Position numbers and translations under genes: made by a program. The notes beneath the pieces are model-generated. The model had not been told where the DNA came from. It saw only the letters and a list, made by a program, of their open reading frames with translations, and did not search any database. This document shows positions 1-7,096 of a stretch of 64,000 nucleotides of DNA, one piece after another. This DNA comes from Paenibacillus lupini (GTDB lineage Bacteria; Bacillota; Bacilli; Paenibacillales; Paenibacillaceae). The stretch's first letter is position 1; the number at the start of each line of letters is the position of its first letter. The DNA lies in contig NZ_JAASRW010000005.1 in assembly GCF_011761355.1 (NCBI RefSeq), forward strand, positions 62,001 through 126,000. The letters run 5' to 3'.

Positions 1-1
1 G

Positions 2-205
2 TTGGATAGTATTCCGCAGCCAGATTCACTTATCGATGAGGCAAGTGCAATCACTCTTTCGGAAGATCAAGTTTTCTATATGAAAAACCATCATCAGCAC
101 ATGCCACGAAAGAAGTTAGCCGAGCGACTCGGGATCAGCAAGTTGGCATTAAACCTATTCTTAATCAAAAACAATTTGGAAACCAAATCTAGGGAGGCAA
201 TTTAA
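2..205 (+). CDS. Small phage-type helix-turn-helix protein (possibly 5'-truncated by the window)
   Basis: Encodes up to 67 residues from a TTG at the very first bases, so the true start may lie outside the window. Residues about 34-58 (PRKKLAERLGIS followed by a second helix) read as a short helix-turn-helix like those of small early-phage DNA-binding proteins. The stop codon is 2 bases before the next ATG and a GGAGG sits inside its 3' end, so it is translationally coupled to the following gene. No specific function can be assigned. Confidence 0.5.
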   Translation: MDSIPQPDSLIDEASAITLSEDQVFYMKNHHQHMPRKKLAERLGISKLALNLFLIKNNLETKSREAI

Positions 206-207
206 CC

Positions 208-711
208 ATGAAAACATTTATTAACGCAAAGATCAAAGATATCAAGCTCGCGAAAGAAGAAGTTATCACACTTACCCTGGATTCTTTAAATGGCGATCAA
301 TTGGAAATCCTCCGTCAAATCAAGAAGCAAGGCACGGCTTACATCACATTCAATAGCTCGCAAACTGATGTTGATGACTACTACGAGTACCATTCTTCGC
401 GGGAAGGCGTTCGAGGCACAGTTAACTCGGACGGGACAATCAACTTGAACCAGAAAGATGAAGGCCAAGTGACCTTGGAAGAGGTCGGGGAGCAGCCGGC
501 ACCAGATGAGGAAACGACAGAGCCGTCTGACCAAGAGCAAGAGTCGGGTGAGGAGACTGAGCAGGAGCCAGCTGAAGAATCAGAAGATGAACTCCCTGAG
601 GATGTAGAGGAGCAAGAGGGTTCTGAAGCTGAAGAAGCTGGAGAGGCCCAGGAAGATTCCGAAGAAGACCAGCAGCCGGCAGGCGCAGACAACGACGACC
701 TCGAGGACTAA
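208..711 (+). CDS. Phage hypothetical protein with a long acidic tail
   Basis: 167 residues starting at an ATG about 5 bases after a GGGAGG box. Residues 1-95 form a mixed alpha/beta-looking domain rich in Lys, Ile and Thr. Residues about 96-167 are a low-complexity tail made almost only of Glu, Asp, Gln, Ser, Pro and Ala and are probably disordered. The tail creates long spurious open frames on the opposite strand. I do not recognise the family. Its position in the phage operon suggests an early or middle phage role, possibly a DNA-mimic-like acidic protein, which is speculation. Confidence 0.6.
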   Translation: MKTFINAKIKDIKLAKEEVITLTLDSLNGDQLEILRQIKKQGTAYITFNSSQTDVDDYYEYHSSREGVRGTVNSDGTINLNQKDEGQVTLEEVGEQPAPDEETTEPSDQEQESGEETEQEPAEESEDELPEDVEEQEGSEAEEAGEAQEDSEEDQQPAGADNDDLED

Positions 712-714
712 CGT

Positions 715-789
715 ATGCGTCACTGGAACTGGGAACGGATTGGTTATGTAGCACTCTGCCTAGGATTCTGGGTTTGGCGTTTTGGATGA
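715..789 (+). CDS. 24-residue hydrophobic microprotein (phage region)
   Basis: A short ATG-started frame (begins MRHWNWERIGY, ends FWVWRFG) starting 3 bases after the upstream stop, consistent with translational coupling. It carries a tryptophan-rich hydrophobic stretch long enough for one membrane segment. There is no separate Shine-Dalgarno beyond the GAGGAC just upstream. It may be a genuine small membrane protein, or chance. Confidence 0.35.
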   Translation: MRHWNWERIGYVALCLGFWVWRFG

Positions 790-863
790 TATCAAAAATC
801 TAAATGATTTCGGCCCCGGTTCATCCGGATCGGGGCTCTAACGCACTTATGGAGGTGAAGTTT

Positions 864-980
864 TTGTTTAACATTTTTGAAGACAACGAGGGCATCGTGC
901 TTTTAGTAATCTTTGTAGTTATTGTTTTGGCTATATTCGGATTGGGGTTACTTACAGGTTGGTGTATATGGGGAGGTTAG
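864..980 (+). CDS. 38-residue single-span membrane microprotein (phage region)
   Basis: TTG start preceded by a strong GGAGGTGA (851-858) at good spacing. An in-frame ATG at 849 overlaps the ribosome binding site and is unlikely to be the start. The product has a short acidic N-terminus (FNIFEDNEG) followed by a continuous hydrophobic helix (IVLLVIFVVIVLAIFGLGLL) and ends in a Gly/Trp-rich tail. This is typical of phage or sporulation single-span microproteins. A fresh GGGGAGG for the next gene lies inside its last codons. Confidence 0.5.
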   Translation: MFNIFEDNEGIVLLVIFVVIVLAIFGLGLLTGWCIWGG

Positions 981-984
981 AACA

Positions 985-1155
985 ATGAATTTTAAGGTAG
1001 AGACTGGGCGTGTTCAGATGCTAGGCGCTGGTATCGCATTTGATCGGATACATTACCACAACTTCGAAAGGAGATCATTCGGGGTAGTCTTCATATGTTT
1101 CGCCGTTTGGTTTTCTTGGGACAAAGATACATCGAAGGGAGGGGCTGCCGTTTGA
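985..1155 (+). CDS. Small phage hypothetical protein
   Basis: 56 residues from an ATG 7 bases after GGGGAGGTTAG. It holds a basic/aromatic N-terminal half and a short hydrophobic patch (FGVVFICFAVWFSW). The longer frame opening at 922 overlaps the preceding microprotein and lacks a ribosome binding site, so 985 is preferred. It overlaps the start of the next gene by a few bases. No family recognised. Confidence 0.4.
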   Translation: MNFKVETGRVQMLGAGIAFDRIHYHNFERRSFGVVFICFAVWFSWDKDTSKGGAAV

Positions 1156-1415
1156 AGGAAGTCACACGCTATAAATGCGATCATTGCAAAAAGTTGGCGG
1201 CAAGAAAATCAACAATCGAGAAGCATGAGTTAATCTGTGTTTGTAATCCTGAGGGTGAAAATTGCTTCACTTGCAAACACATGACGGCAGATTACGAAAT
1301 GAATCGCGGTGAATTTGACCATGAGTGTGACAAATTAGGCGGCGAATGCAAGAAATTCAGGGCGTTAGAGTGTGGGAATTATGAGCGCTTGAATCCTTTT
1401 AACCGCGCTTTATAA
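1152..1415 (+). CDS. Cysteine-rich zinc-ribbon-like phage protein
   Basis: 87 residues from a TTG at 1152 with GAAGGGAGGGG upstream; the longer frame from 1095 has no comparable ribosome binding site. It contains CDHC near residue 10, a CVC pair, CFTCKH, and later CDKLGGECKKF and LECG. The spacing suggests one or two structural zinc sites. The function is unknown. It lies in the operon that leads into the ArpU regulator, so an early or middle phage role is likely. Confidence 0.5.
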   Translation: MKEVTRYKCDHCKKLAARKSTIEKHELICVCNPEGENCFTCKHMTADYEMNRGEFDHECDKLGGECKKFRALECGNYERLNPFNRAL

Positions 1416-1451
1416 GTACAAGTATGATTACTGAAGCACATGAGGTGATTT

Positions 1452-1916
1452 ATGCAACTCAACTTCGAATTGCCGGAGCTGGATAGGAGAAGGACTCAGC
1501 TGGCTGTTGAGTCAGCACTTGAGAAGTATCGGATCTTCAAGACGATAACCTTCGATGAACGTGAGGCTAGCACAACTGCAGGATACAGTGATATGCCTCG
1601 CAGTTATACCGGTACGACTACTGATCAAACGGCTAGCATCGCAATTCACAACGTAGATGTACCAGCACAGCGGAGAAATTACTGTGAACGTATCGAGCGG
1701 GCTGTAAGGCGATTGCATCCAAAGGAACGGCTGCTGATTGAAGAACGCTATATGAAAGAAGATTACGTATACGACTTCGCGGTGTATAACCAGAAGTTCA
1801 ACCCACCGATCAGCAAGGGAACATACATCAAGATTCGCTGGAAGGCATTCTATAAACTCGCCCTTACTCTTGACATAGCCGTTGAAAAAACGGACGAGGA
1901 GTGGGAAGAGGAATGA
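1452..1916 (+). CDS. ArpU-family phage transcriptional regulator
   Basis: 154 residues. The C-terminal half (about 75-140) holds the family's signature: NVD followed by an ERIERAV motif, then HPKERLLIEERYM, DDYVYD-like DYVYDFAVYN, PPIS and IRWKAFYKLAL, an RNA polymerase sigma region-4-like fold. Known: ArpU proteins are late-operon activators of phages infecting Firmicutes, usually placed just before the terminase genes. Start ATG with GAGGTGATTT upstream. In this window it is followed directly by an HTH excisionase-like gene and the integrase rather than by packaging genes, which is odd. Confidence 0.85.
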   Translation: MQLNFELPELDRRRTQLAVESALEKYRIFKTITFDEREASTTAGYSDMPRSYTGTTTDQTASIAIHNVDVPAQRRNYCERIERAVRRLHPKERLLIEERYMKEDYVYDFAVYNQKFNPPISKGTYIKIRWKAFYKLALTLDIAVEKTDEEWEEE

Positions 1917-1964
1917 ACATTAGGACATGGTAAACGAGAATATATTAAGGTGAGGTGAGGGGAA

Positions 1965-2174
1965 ATGGACGTTTACAAGGAAGGATACGAGCCTGAGACC
2001 TTAGAGGTGTCTGACATCCGGCGTATCCTTGGAATTGGACTGAATCAAGCTTATAAGCTTGTAAACTCAGGAGAGTTTCGCGTAATAAAAATCGGACGGA
2101 AAATAGTAATACCAAAGGAATCATTCTATAAGTGGTTTAACGGCGATGAAAAAAAAGAAGAACAAGGGGAGTAA
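1965..2174 (+). CDS. Excisionase-like helix-turn-helix protein
   Basis: 69 residues with a MerR/excisionase-type winged helix: residues 13-60 read LEVSDIRRILGIGLNQAYKL, then FRVIKIGRKIVIPKESFYKWF, the HTH_17 pattern. Known: such proteins act as directionality factors for tyrosine recombinases or as small DNA-binding adaptors. It lies tail to tail with the integrase. Start ATG after GAGGTGAGGGGAA. Assignment as Xis is inferred from context and fold. Confidence 0.7.
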   Translation: MDVYKEGYEPETLEVSDIRRILGIGLNQAYKLVNSGEFRVIKIGRKIVIPKESFYKWFNGDEKKEEQGE

Positions 2175-2190
2175 GTGCCCTTGTTCTTTC
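2157..2190. terminator. Bidirectional terminator between xis-like gene and integrase
   Basis: Stem AAGAACAAGGG (2158-2168) pairs with CCCTTGTTCTT (2178-2188), with A- and T-rich flanks on both sides. It serves the two convergent genes, and its left arm overlaps the end of the upstream coding sequence. Confidence 0.8.
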
Positions 2191-2197
2191 TTTGTCT

Positions 2198-3376
2198 TTA
2201 TTCAATATCGAATCCAATAGTTCGGTCAAGAGATAAAACTGCTTTCTCCTGGCCTGTAGGGAGAAGGTGGGAATAAGTATTAAGCGTTGTTGTTACAGTG
2301 GAGTGTCCAAGTCTCTCAGAGACAACTCGGATATCCTCGCGCTCATTAAGCATGATGCTGGCGCTCTGGTGCCTGAGATCGTGATAAGTGATTTTGGGCT
2401 CATGCTCAGGTTTATATTTATCACAGATGTTGTACCACATCTCCAGCACCTTATTGGCGCGTGCTGGAGTGCCTAAGCGTGAACATACAACAAGATCATT
2501 GTCTTGATATTGTTTGCCAAGTATCCTTTTCTCTACATCAATAATATCTCGATGCTCGAGCAGAAATGCAGCTGTTAGAGGTGACATACTTATAACCCGA
2601 TTACTTTTTCTGGTCTTAACTTTTTTAAGCGTTGTTGTATTCTTCTGCAAGCTCCGACGAATTGAAATGGTCCGCTTGTCAAAGTCTATGTCAGCCCATT
2701 TGAGGCCTAATATCTCGCCTTGTCTCATGCCAGTCATGATTGCGAGGAAGTATGCGATCCAAAAGCGAGTCGTGCCCTTGCTGCTTGACAGCACTAGTTT
2801 CACTGAATCATTATTCCATATTTCCCGTTCTTTTTTCTCAACACGTGGCCGCTCGTTCTTAGGTAATTTGGATACGGGATTAATATCGATGATATCCAAA
2901 GTAGCAGCATCATTAAGTGCAGTGTTTATTGTTGCATACATACGTCTGACAGTTTCGTCTCCTAGCCCTTTACCAGTCCGCGAGTTTGCATCAGTCTTTA
3001 AGTATTTCAAGAACTTAAGGATATCCATTGCAGCTAATTTAGAAAGTTCAATTTTGCCGATCCGTTCTTTGACATGTCTCTCATGGAAAGATAAGTACAA
3101 TTCGCGAGTTGTTTCTTCGATGTTACTCCGGTTATTAACCCAATCAAGGAAGTACTCTCCAAAGGTGATTTTAGTTGGATCGATGTAAGAGCCACGATTC
3201 ATATCTACAGTAAGTTCATCACGTGCCTTTTTAGCCTCAGTACGAGTCCGAAAACCGCGGCGAGTAACACGCTTGCCATCAACCATAACCTGGAACCAAT
3301 AGGGCTTGCCGTTTTTTACTTCTTCGTTAAAATAGATGTTATCCTTGGTTTTACTGGTATCACTCTTCTTACCCAC
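2198..3376 (-). CDS. int: Phage tyrosine site-specific integrase
   Basis: About 392 residues from a GTG at 3376 preceded by AAGGGG. An alternative ATG (3403) or TTG (3406) upstream sits inside the tandem repeat and has no ribosome binding site. Order: N-terminal arm-binding beta domain (YWFQVMVDGKR, then FRTRTEAKKA), SAM-like core-binding domain (TFGEYFLDWVNN onward), then the catalytic domain with Arg in TGMRQGEI (about 218), Lys in the beta-hairpin, HDLRH (His 332, Arg 335), His in LGHS (358) and nucleophile Tyr in NTYSHL (368). All catalytic residues are present, so the enzyme looks intact. It integrates and excises the element with the adjacent excisionase-like protein. Confidence 0.92.
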   Translation of the reverse strand: MGKKSDTSKTKDNIYFNEEVKNGKPYWFQVMVDGKRVTRRGFRTRTEAKKARDELTVDMNRGSYIDPTKITFGEYFLDWVNNRSNIEETTRELYLSFHERHVKERIGKIELSKLAAMDILKFLKYLKTDANSRTGKGLGDETVRRMYATINTALNDAATLDIIDINPVSKLPKNERPRVEKKEREIWNNDSVKLVLSSSKGTTRFWIAYFLAIMTGMRQGEILGLKWADIDFDKRTISIRRSLQKNTTTLKKVKTRKSNRVISMSPLTAAFLLEHRDIIDVEKRILGKQYQDNDLVVCSRLGTPARANKVLEMWYNICDKYKPEHEPKITYHDLRHQSASIMLNEREDIRVVSERLGHSTVTTTLNTYSHLLPTGQEKAVLSLDRTIGFDIE

Positions 3377-3393
3377 GAAAATCAGCCCCTTAT

Positions 3394-3416
3394 TGATTTG
3401 CATCAAATTTGCATCA
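3394..3416. repeat. Tandem arm-type repeat at the integrase start
   Basis: Two head-to-tail copies of a TTGATGCAAAT-type unit (read on the minus strand) abut the integrase 5' end. Known: short direct repeats immediately upstream of Gram-positive phage or ICE tyrosine integrases are often arm-type integrase binding sites and autoregulate int. Function here is inferred. Confidence 0.55.
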
Positions 3417-3610
3417 ACAATTAATATTGTGACTCAAAAGCCTTGATATATCAATGTTTATTTAATTATAGTATAATACCCTTCAAGTTTGTCACCCCTC
3501 CTTGCTCGGGTTTTTATGGTTTAACAAGGTTAAGGGATACAGTCAAAATTATAGTATGAATTGGCCGTGGCAATGGTGCTGTATGTAGGGAAAATGGGCG
3601 CTTATAATAA

Positions 3611-3662
3611 AGAAGGACTGTCCATCCTGTCATGTTGATGACCGGTTGGACAGCCCTTCTAT
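3611..3662 (-). terminator. Terminator of the catalase gene
   Basis: A 14-base stem with one mismatch, AGAAGGACTGTCCA (3611-3624) against TGGACAGCCCTTCT (3647-3660). On the minus strand it is followed by TTTATTATAAG. It lies just past the catalase stop. Confidence 0.75.
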
Positions 3663-3673
3663 TTGTTTGCGAT

Positions 3674-5302
3674 CTAGTAGCCGTCCGTCCGATGTCCCAA
3701 TTCCTCAGCAATTTCCATCCCTTCGCGAGCCGGGAATGTACCGATATGATCGGATTTCATCGCAGCCGATTTCTTGATGGATTCCGCGACAAGGCGGCCG
3801 TACTCCGGATCAGCATTGGTCAAATTGGCAAGCATCTTCTCTTGGATGACAGGTGCACAGGTCGATAACGCATCACCAAGATTATGAATGAGCTCATCAC
3901 GTTCCCATTGCTCCAACTTCCGGAATGTATCGCCTGCTTGGCCAAAGTTGTTTGTGCGGTCGATCGCTTGTTGAACCAGATCCGCATCATAATGCGGCTT
4001 ATGCGGCTCACCGGAGGCTTCAGCCTCTACAAGGCCGTTTAAGCTCGACGGCTCATAGTTGATATGTGGATTTTGCCCAGGAGCTACATCCACATAGAAG
4101 GACATTTGGCCGTCACGCTGATTCGTCGCGGCACGTTTTTTTGGCGCATTAATCGGCAGCTGCAAGTAGTTCGCGCCAATACGGTAACGCTGAGTATCCG
4201 AGTAGGATAATGTACGCCCTTGGAGCATTTTATCGTCTGAGAAGTCTAGTCCGTCCACCAGAACCCCCGTACCAAACGCCGCCTGTTCTACTTCTGCAAA
4301 GTAATTTTCCGGGTTTTTGTTAAGCACCATCTTACCTACAGGAACCATAGGGAATTTGTCTTCATCCCATAGTTTTGTATCATCAAGTGGATCGAAATCA
4401 AGCTCCGGATGCTCGCCATCCTCCATGATTTGAACCTTCAGTTCCCACGCTGGATAATCACCGCGCTCAATCGCTTCATACAAATCCTGTGTCGCATGAT
4501 TGAAGTTTTTTGCTTGAATTTCTTCCGCTTCACTTTGAGTTAGATTACGGATACCTTGCTGCGGATCCCAATGATATTTGACGAGAACAGCCTCGCCCTG
4601 AGCATTTACCCACTTGTATGTATTCACCCCAGAACCTTGCATTTGACGGTAGTTAGCCGGAATACCCCATGGTGAGAACAGGAAGGTAATCATATGCGTT
4701 GCTTCAGGGGAATTGGACACGAAATCAAAGAAACGCTCCATACTCTGAATGTTGGTTACGGGATCTGGCTTAAAGGCATGAACCATATCCGGGAACTTCA
4801 TCGCATCGCGGATGAAGAAGACTTTCAGATTGTTGCCAACCAGATCCCAGTTGCCGTCTTCGGTGTAGAACTTTGTAGCGAATCCGCGAGGATCACGTAG
4901 TGTTTCCGGCGAATGCCCGCCGTGAATAACGCTGGAGAAGCGAACGAAGACAGGCGTTTGTTTCCCTTTTTCCTGGAACAGCTTCGCTCTCGTATATTTG
5001 CTGATTGGTTCGTTGCCAAAGGTTCCATATGCTTCGAAATAGCCATGTGCACCCGCGCCACGTCCATGCACGACACGTTCAGGTACACGTTCCCGGTCGA
5101 AGTGCGTAATTTTCTCGATAAAGTGATAATTTTCTAACGTGGCAGGACCACGGTTGCTTACTGTTCTGATGTTCTGGTTATCTGTTACGGGATGACCCTG
5201 CCTTGTTGTCAGCGTCATATCCGTTTCTCCCGCCGCTTTACGGTTATCTGCAGCTCCGCCAGCTCCGGTTGCGTTTGAGCCATTCATCTCATTTGCAGAC
5301 AT
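3674..5302 (-). CDS. katA: Monofunctional heme catalase
   Basis: 542 residues, converting hydrogen peroxide to water and oxygen in the cytoplasm. Seen: distal His 79 in the [17 protein letters not shown] block, the Asn of VGNN (157/158) and the proximal heme-ligand Tyr 367 in RTLSYSDTQ. The length matches small-subunit catalases plus a Gly/Asn/Ala-rich N-terminal extension of about 25 residues. The ATG at 5302 is preceded by GGAGGAAAAG; a longer frame to 5353 lacks a ribosome binding site. The gene stands alone and is divergent from the YesN regulator next door. A peroxide-responsive operator would be expected upstream but no convincing PerR box was found. Confidence 0.95.
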   Translation of the reverse strand: MSANEMNGSNATGAGGAADNRKAAGETDMTLTTRQGHPVTDNQNIRTVSNRGPATLENYHFIEKITHFDRERVPERVVHGRGAGAHGYFEAYGTFGNEPISKYTRAKLFQEKGKQTPVFVRFSSVIHGGHSPETLRDPRGFATKFYTEDGNWDLVGNNLKVFFIRDAMKFPDMVHAFKPDPVTNIQSMERFFDFVSNSPEATHMITFLFSPWGIPANYRQMQGSGVNTYKWVNAQGEAVLVKYHWDPQQGIRNLTQSEAEEIQAKNFNHATQDLYEAIERGDYPAWELKVQIMEDGEHPELDFDPLDDTKLWDEDKFPMVPVGKMVLNKNPENYFAEVEQAAFGTGVLVDGLDFSDDKMLQGRTLSYSDTQRYRIGANYLQLPINAPKKRAATNQRDGQMSFYVDVAPGQNPHINYEPSSLNGLVEAEASGEPHKPHYDADLVQQAIDRTNNFGQAGDTFRKLEQWERDELIHNLGDALSTCAPVIQEKMLANLTNADPEYGRLVAESIKKSAAMKSDHIGTFPAREGMEIAEELGHRTDGY

Positions 5303-5488
5303 TATAACTTTTCCTCCATTTCCATATTTCAGGTGATTGACCACATCCTCCACTACTATTCCTCATTCGCTTCAGGATTATGAGATTAATGGTAAATTTG
5401 TTTCTTTTGGGTACTCCCCTATTCAGGCTTGCTGCCGCGTAGTACTGTATTAGAAAACGGCCTGCACCAAGGGGGAAGGAAGTACGAT

Positions 5489-7096
5489 ATGAACATTCTG
5501 ATCGTCGACGATGAACCAAGGCACTTAAGAGGGATGGCTGGCATGATCCAATCGATGCGTCCGGAGGCAAAAGTGAGTACGGCCAAAGACGGAGCAGTCG
5601 CACTTGCCATGGTAAAAGAAAATCTGCCAGATGTAGTGCTGAGCGACATCCAGATGCCTAATTTGGATGGTCTAGCTTTCTTGCAGCTGCTTAAGGAAGA
5701 AGGCTTGCAGACCAAGGTTGTTATGGTGTCTGCCTACAATCTGTTTGAATATGCCCAGACTGCTATTCGGCACGGCGCTTATGATTATTTGCTTAAGCCT
5801 GTAGACATAGAGAAGGTGGAGACGCTGCTGCAGCGGCTGGAGGAGCAGTTCGCGGCAGAAGCCAAAGAGCGAGGGGAATCTGCTGAGTTAAAGCAAAAGC
5901 TTGAACTTGCCTCTCCCGCTTATCGAAGCCGGTTGCTTCATCAGTGGCTGATCGGCGAGCTGCCTTCGGACCAAGGTGCCGAATTGGAGGAGTGGCCGCT
6001 TCTTCAGGAGGTGAATGTCCTCCTGCTGACAGATATAAGAAGATTAGAAGCAGAGGAAGCGATTCCGCCTCAACTGATGGAAGAGCTCTCCGGGAAGCTC
6101 AGGAGCTTCGCCGAGAAATTTGGACAAGCCTGTGTATTTCCGCTTCAGACCATGCAGCAGGGAGACAGGCTTGTTACCGCGCTGAAGCTCGGACAATTGT
6201 CAGACCTGTCAGCAGCAGAGCTTGCTGCAGGACTGAGGGATTGTATATCTTCCTGGCAGCTGCTGCATGGCAAAGTCGTTCACGGGATGGCTGTCCGGAC
6301 CATTCACGAAGGCATTCCAGATTTGTATCAGAGGGCGGAGACGGCTTTGCATTATGCTTTCCATGATGAATGGCAGGGAGTTGTAGCTGCGGAGGAGATT
6401 GCCGCATATGAGCCGAAGGAAGCGCTCTATAAGCTGGATGGAGAGCTGTTGTTCGAAGCCCTTCAAGAAGCTTCCTTCAAGAAAGCAGAGGAAATGTGCC
6501 AAGAAGCGTTCAAGACTCTGGCAGCCGGCGGTTACACTGACCCTAAGCTGATGATCAATTATGCTGCGTTAACCTTGATTAAGATCAAAAGCCGAACCTC
6601 AGGTATTATTGATCCGCAGGTTGGAAGCGTACTCACGGAGACAGCTTCCAATTCTATTCCTTCCTGCAGCACGAGCGATGAACTGCTGAAGCAGCTGATG
6701 TACTGTCTGGGAGCTGTTCATCAGGCGCTTACGGATCGGAAGCAGGGCAGCGGCGATGTTGCCGTTGAGCAGTGCTTAAGCTGGATTCAGTCCCATTACT
6801 TTGAGGATATTACGCTTGAGATGGCAGCCGAGCAGTTCCATTTCAATCCGTCTTATTTCAGCACGTTGATCAAAAGCCGTACTGGCCGTTCGTTCTCGGA
6901 TCATCTAACTGAATCGCGGATACGGGAAGCGAAAGTGCTGCTGGCATCAGGGAAGCTCAAAATATACGAAATTGCAGAACGCTGCGGTTACCGGGATACG
7001 AAATATTTTACCCGAATCTTCAAACGGCAGGTCGGCTTGTCGCCGGAAGCTTATAAGCATACAGCACGTCCATTAACCGGAGGCGATTCACGATGA
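5489..7096 (+). CDS. YesN-type response regulator with AraC output domain
   Basis: 535 residues. N-terminal receiver domain with the acidic pair in LIVDDEP, phospho-acceptor Asp 53 (LSDIQMPNLDG) and Lys in YLLKPVD. A long variable middle follows, then a C-terminal AraC double helix-turn-helix (about 435-530, ending RIFKRQVGLSPEAYK). ATG at 5489 follows GGGGGAAGGAAG; 20 further upstream codons lack a start signal. It overlaps the kinase gene by 4 bases (ATGA), so the two are co-translated. It should activate the downstream transporter and GH127 genes on sensing their substrate. Confidence 0.92.
   Translation: MNILIVDDEPRHLRGMAGMIQSMRPEAKVSTAKDGAVALAMVKENLPDVVLSDIQMPNLDGLAFLQLLKEEGLQTKVVMVSAYNLFEYAQTAIRHGAYDYLLKPVDIEKVETLLQRLEEQFAAEAKERGESAELKQKLELASPAYRSRLLHQWLIGELPSDQGAELEEWPLLQEVNVLLLTDIRRLEAEEAIPPQLMEELSGKLRSFAEKFGQACVFPLQTMQQGDRLVTALKLGQLSDLSAAELAAGLRDCISSWQLLHGKVVHGMAVRTIHEGIPDLYQRAETALHYAFHDEWQGVVAAEEIAAYEPKEALYKLDGELLFEALQEASFKKAEEMCQEAFKTLAAGGYTDPKLMINYAALTLIKIKSRTSGIIDPQVGSVLTETASNSIPSCSTSDELLKQLMYCLGAVHQALTDRKQGSGDVAVEQCLSWIQSHYFEDITLEMAAEQFHFNPSYFSTLIKSRTGRSFSDHLTESRIREAKVLLASGKLKIYEIAERCGYRDTKYFTRIFKRQVGLSPEAYKHTARPLTGGDSR

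Larger units (their letters stand above)
1..3420. mobile_element. Prophage or prophage remnant, right end (extends left of the window)
   Basis: Seen: a run of short, tightly packed plus-strand ORFs of phage character, an ArpU-family regulator, an excisionase-like HTH protein and a convergent tyrosine integrase, followed at once by an ordinary chromosomal gene (catalase). Known: ArpU proteins normally precede the packaging genes in Gram-positive temperate phages. Here no terminase, portal, capsid or lysis gene lies between ArpU and the integrase, so either the late block was lost or the structural genes lie left of the window. The right boundary is set only by where phage-like content stops; no att duplication can be tested without the other end. 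Confidence 0.75.

Noticed and set aside
286-754. Three long minus-strand frames opposite the acidic phage protein
   Set aside because: They mirror the low-complexity Glu/Asp/Ser coding stretch, have no ribosome binding site and give repetitive Ser/Pro products.
2514-3188. 224-codon plus-strand frame within the integrase
   Set aside because: Antisense shadow of the integrase, which has complete catalytic motifs. The frame lacks a ribosome binding site and gives a protein without recognisable features.
5303-5488. PerR box for the catalase gene
   Set aside because: The best candidate (around TTATGAGATTAAT) matches only about 8 of 14 defined PerR consensus positions, which is within chance for AT-rich DNA.
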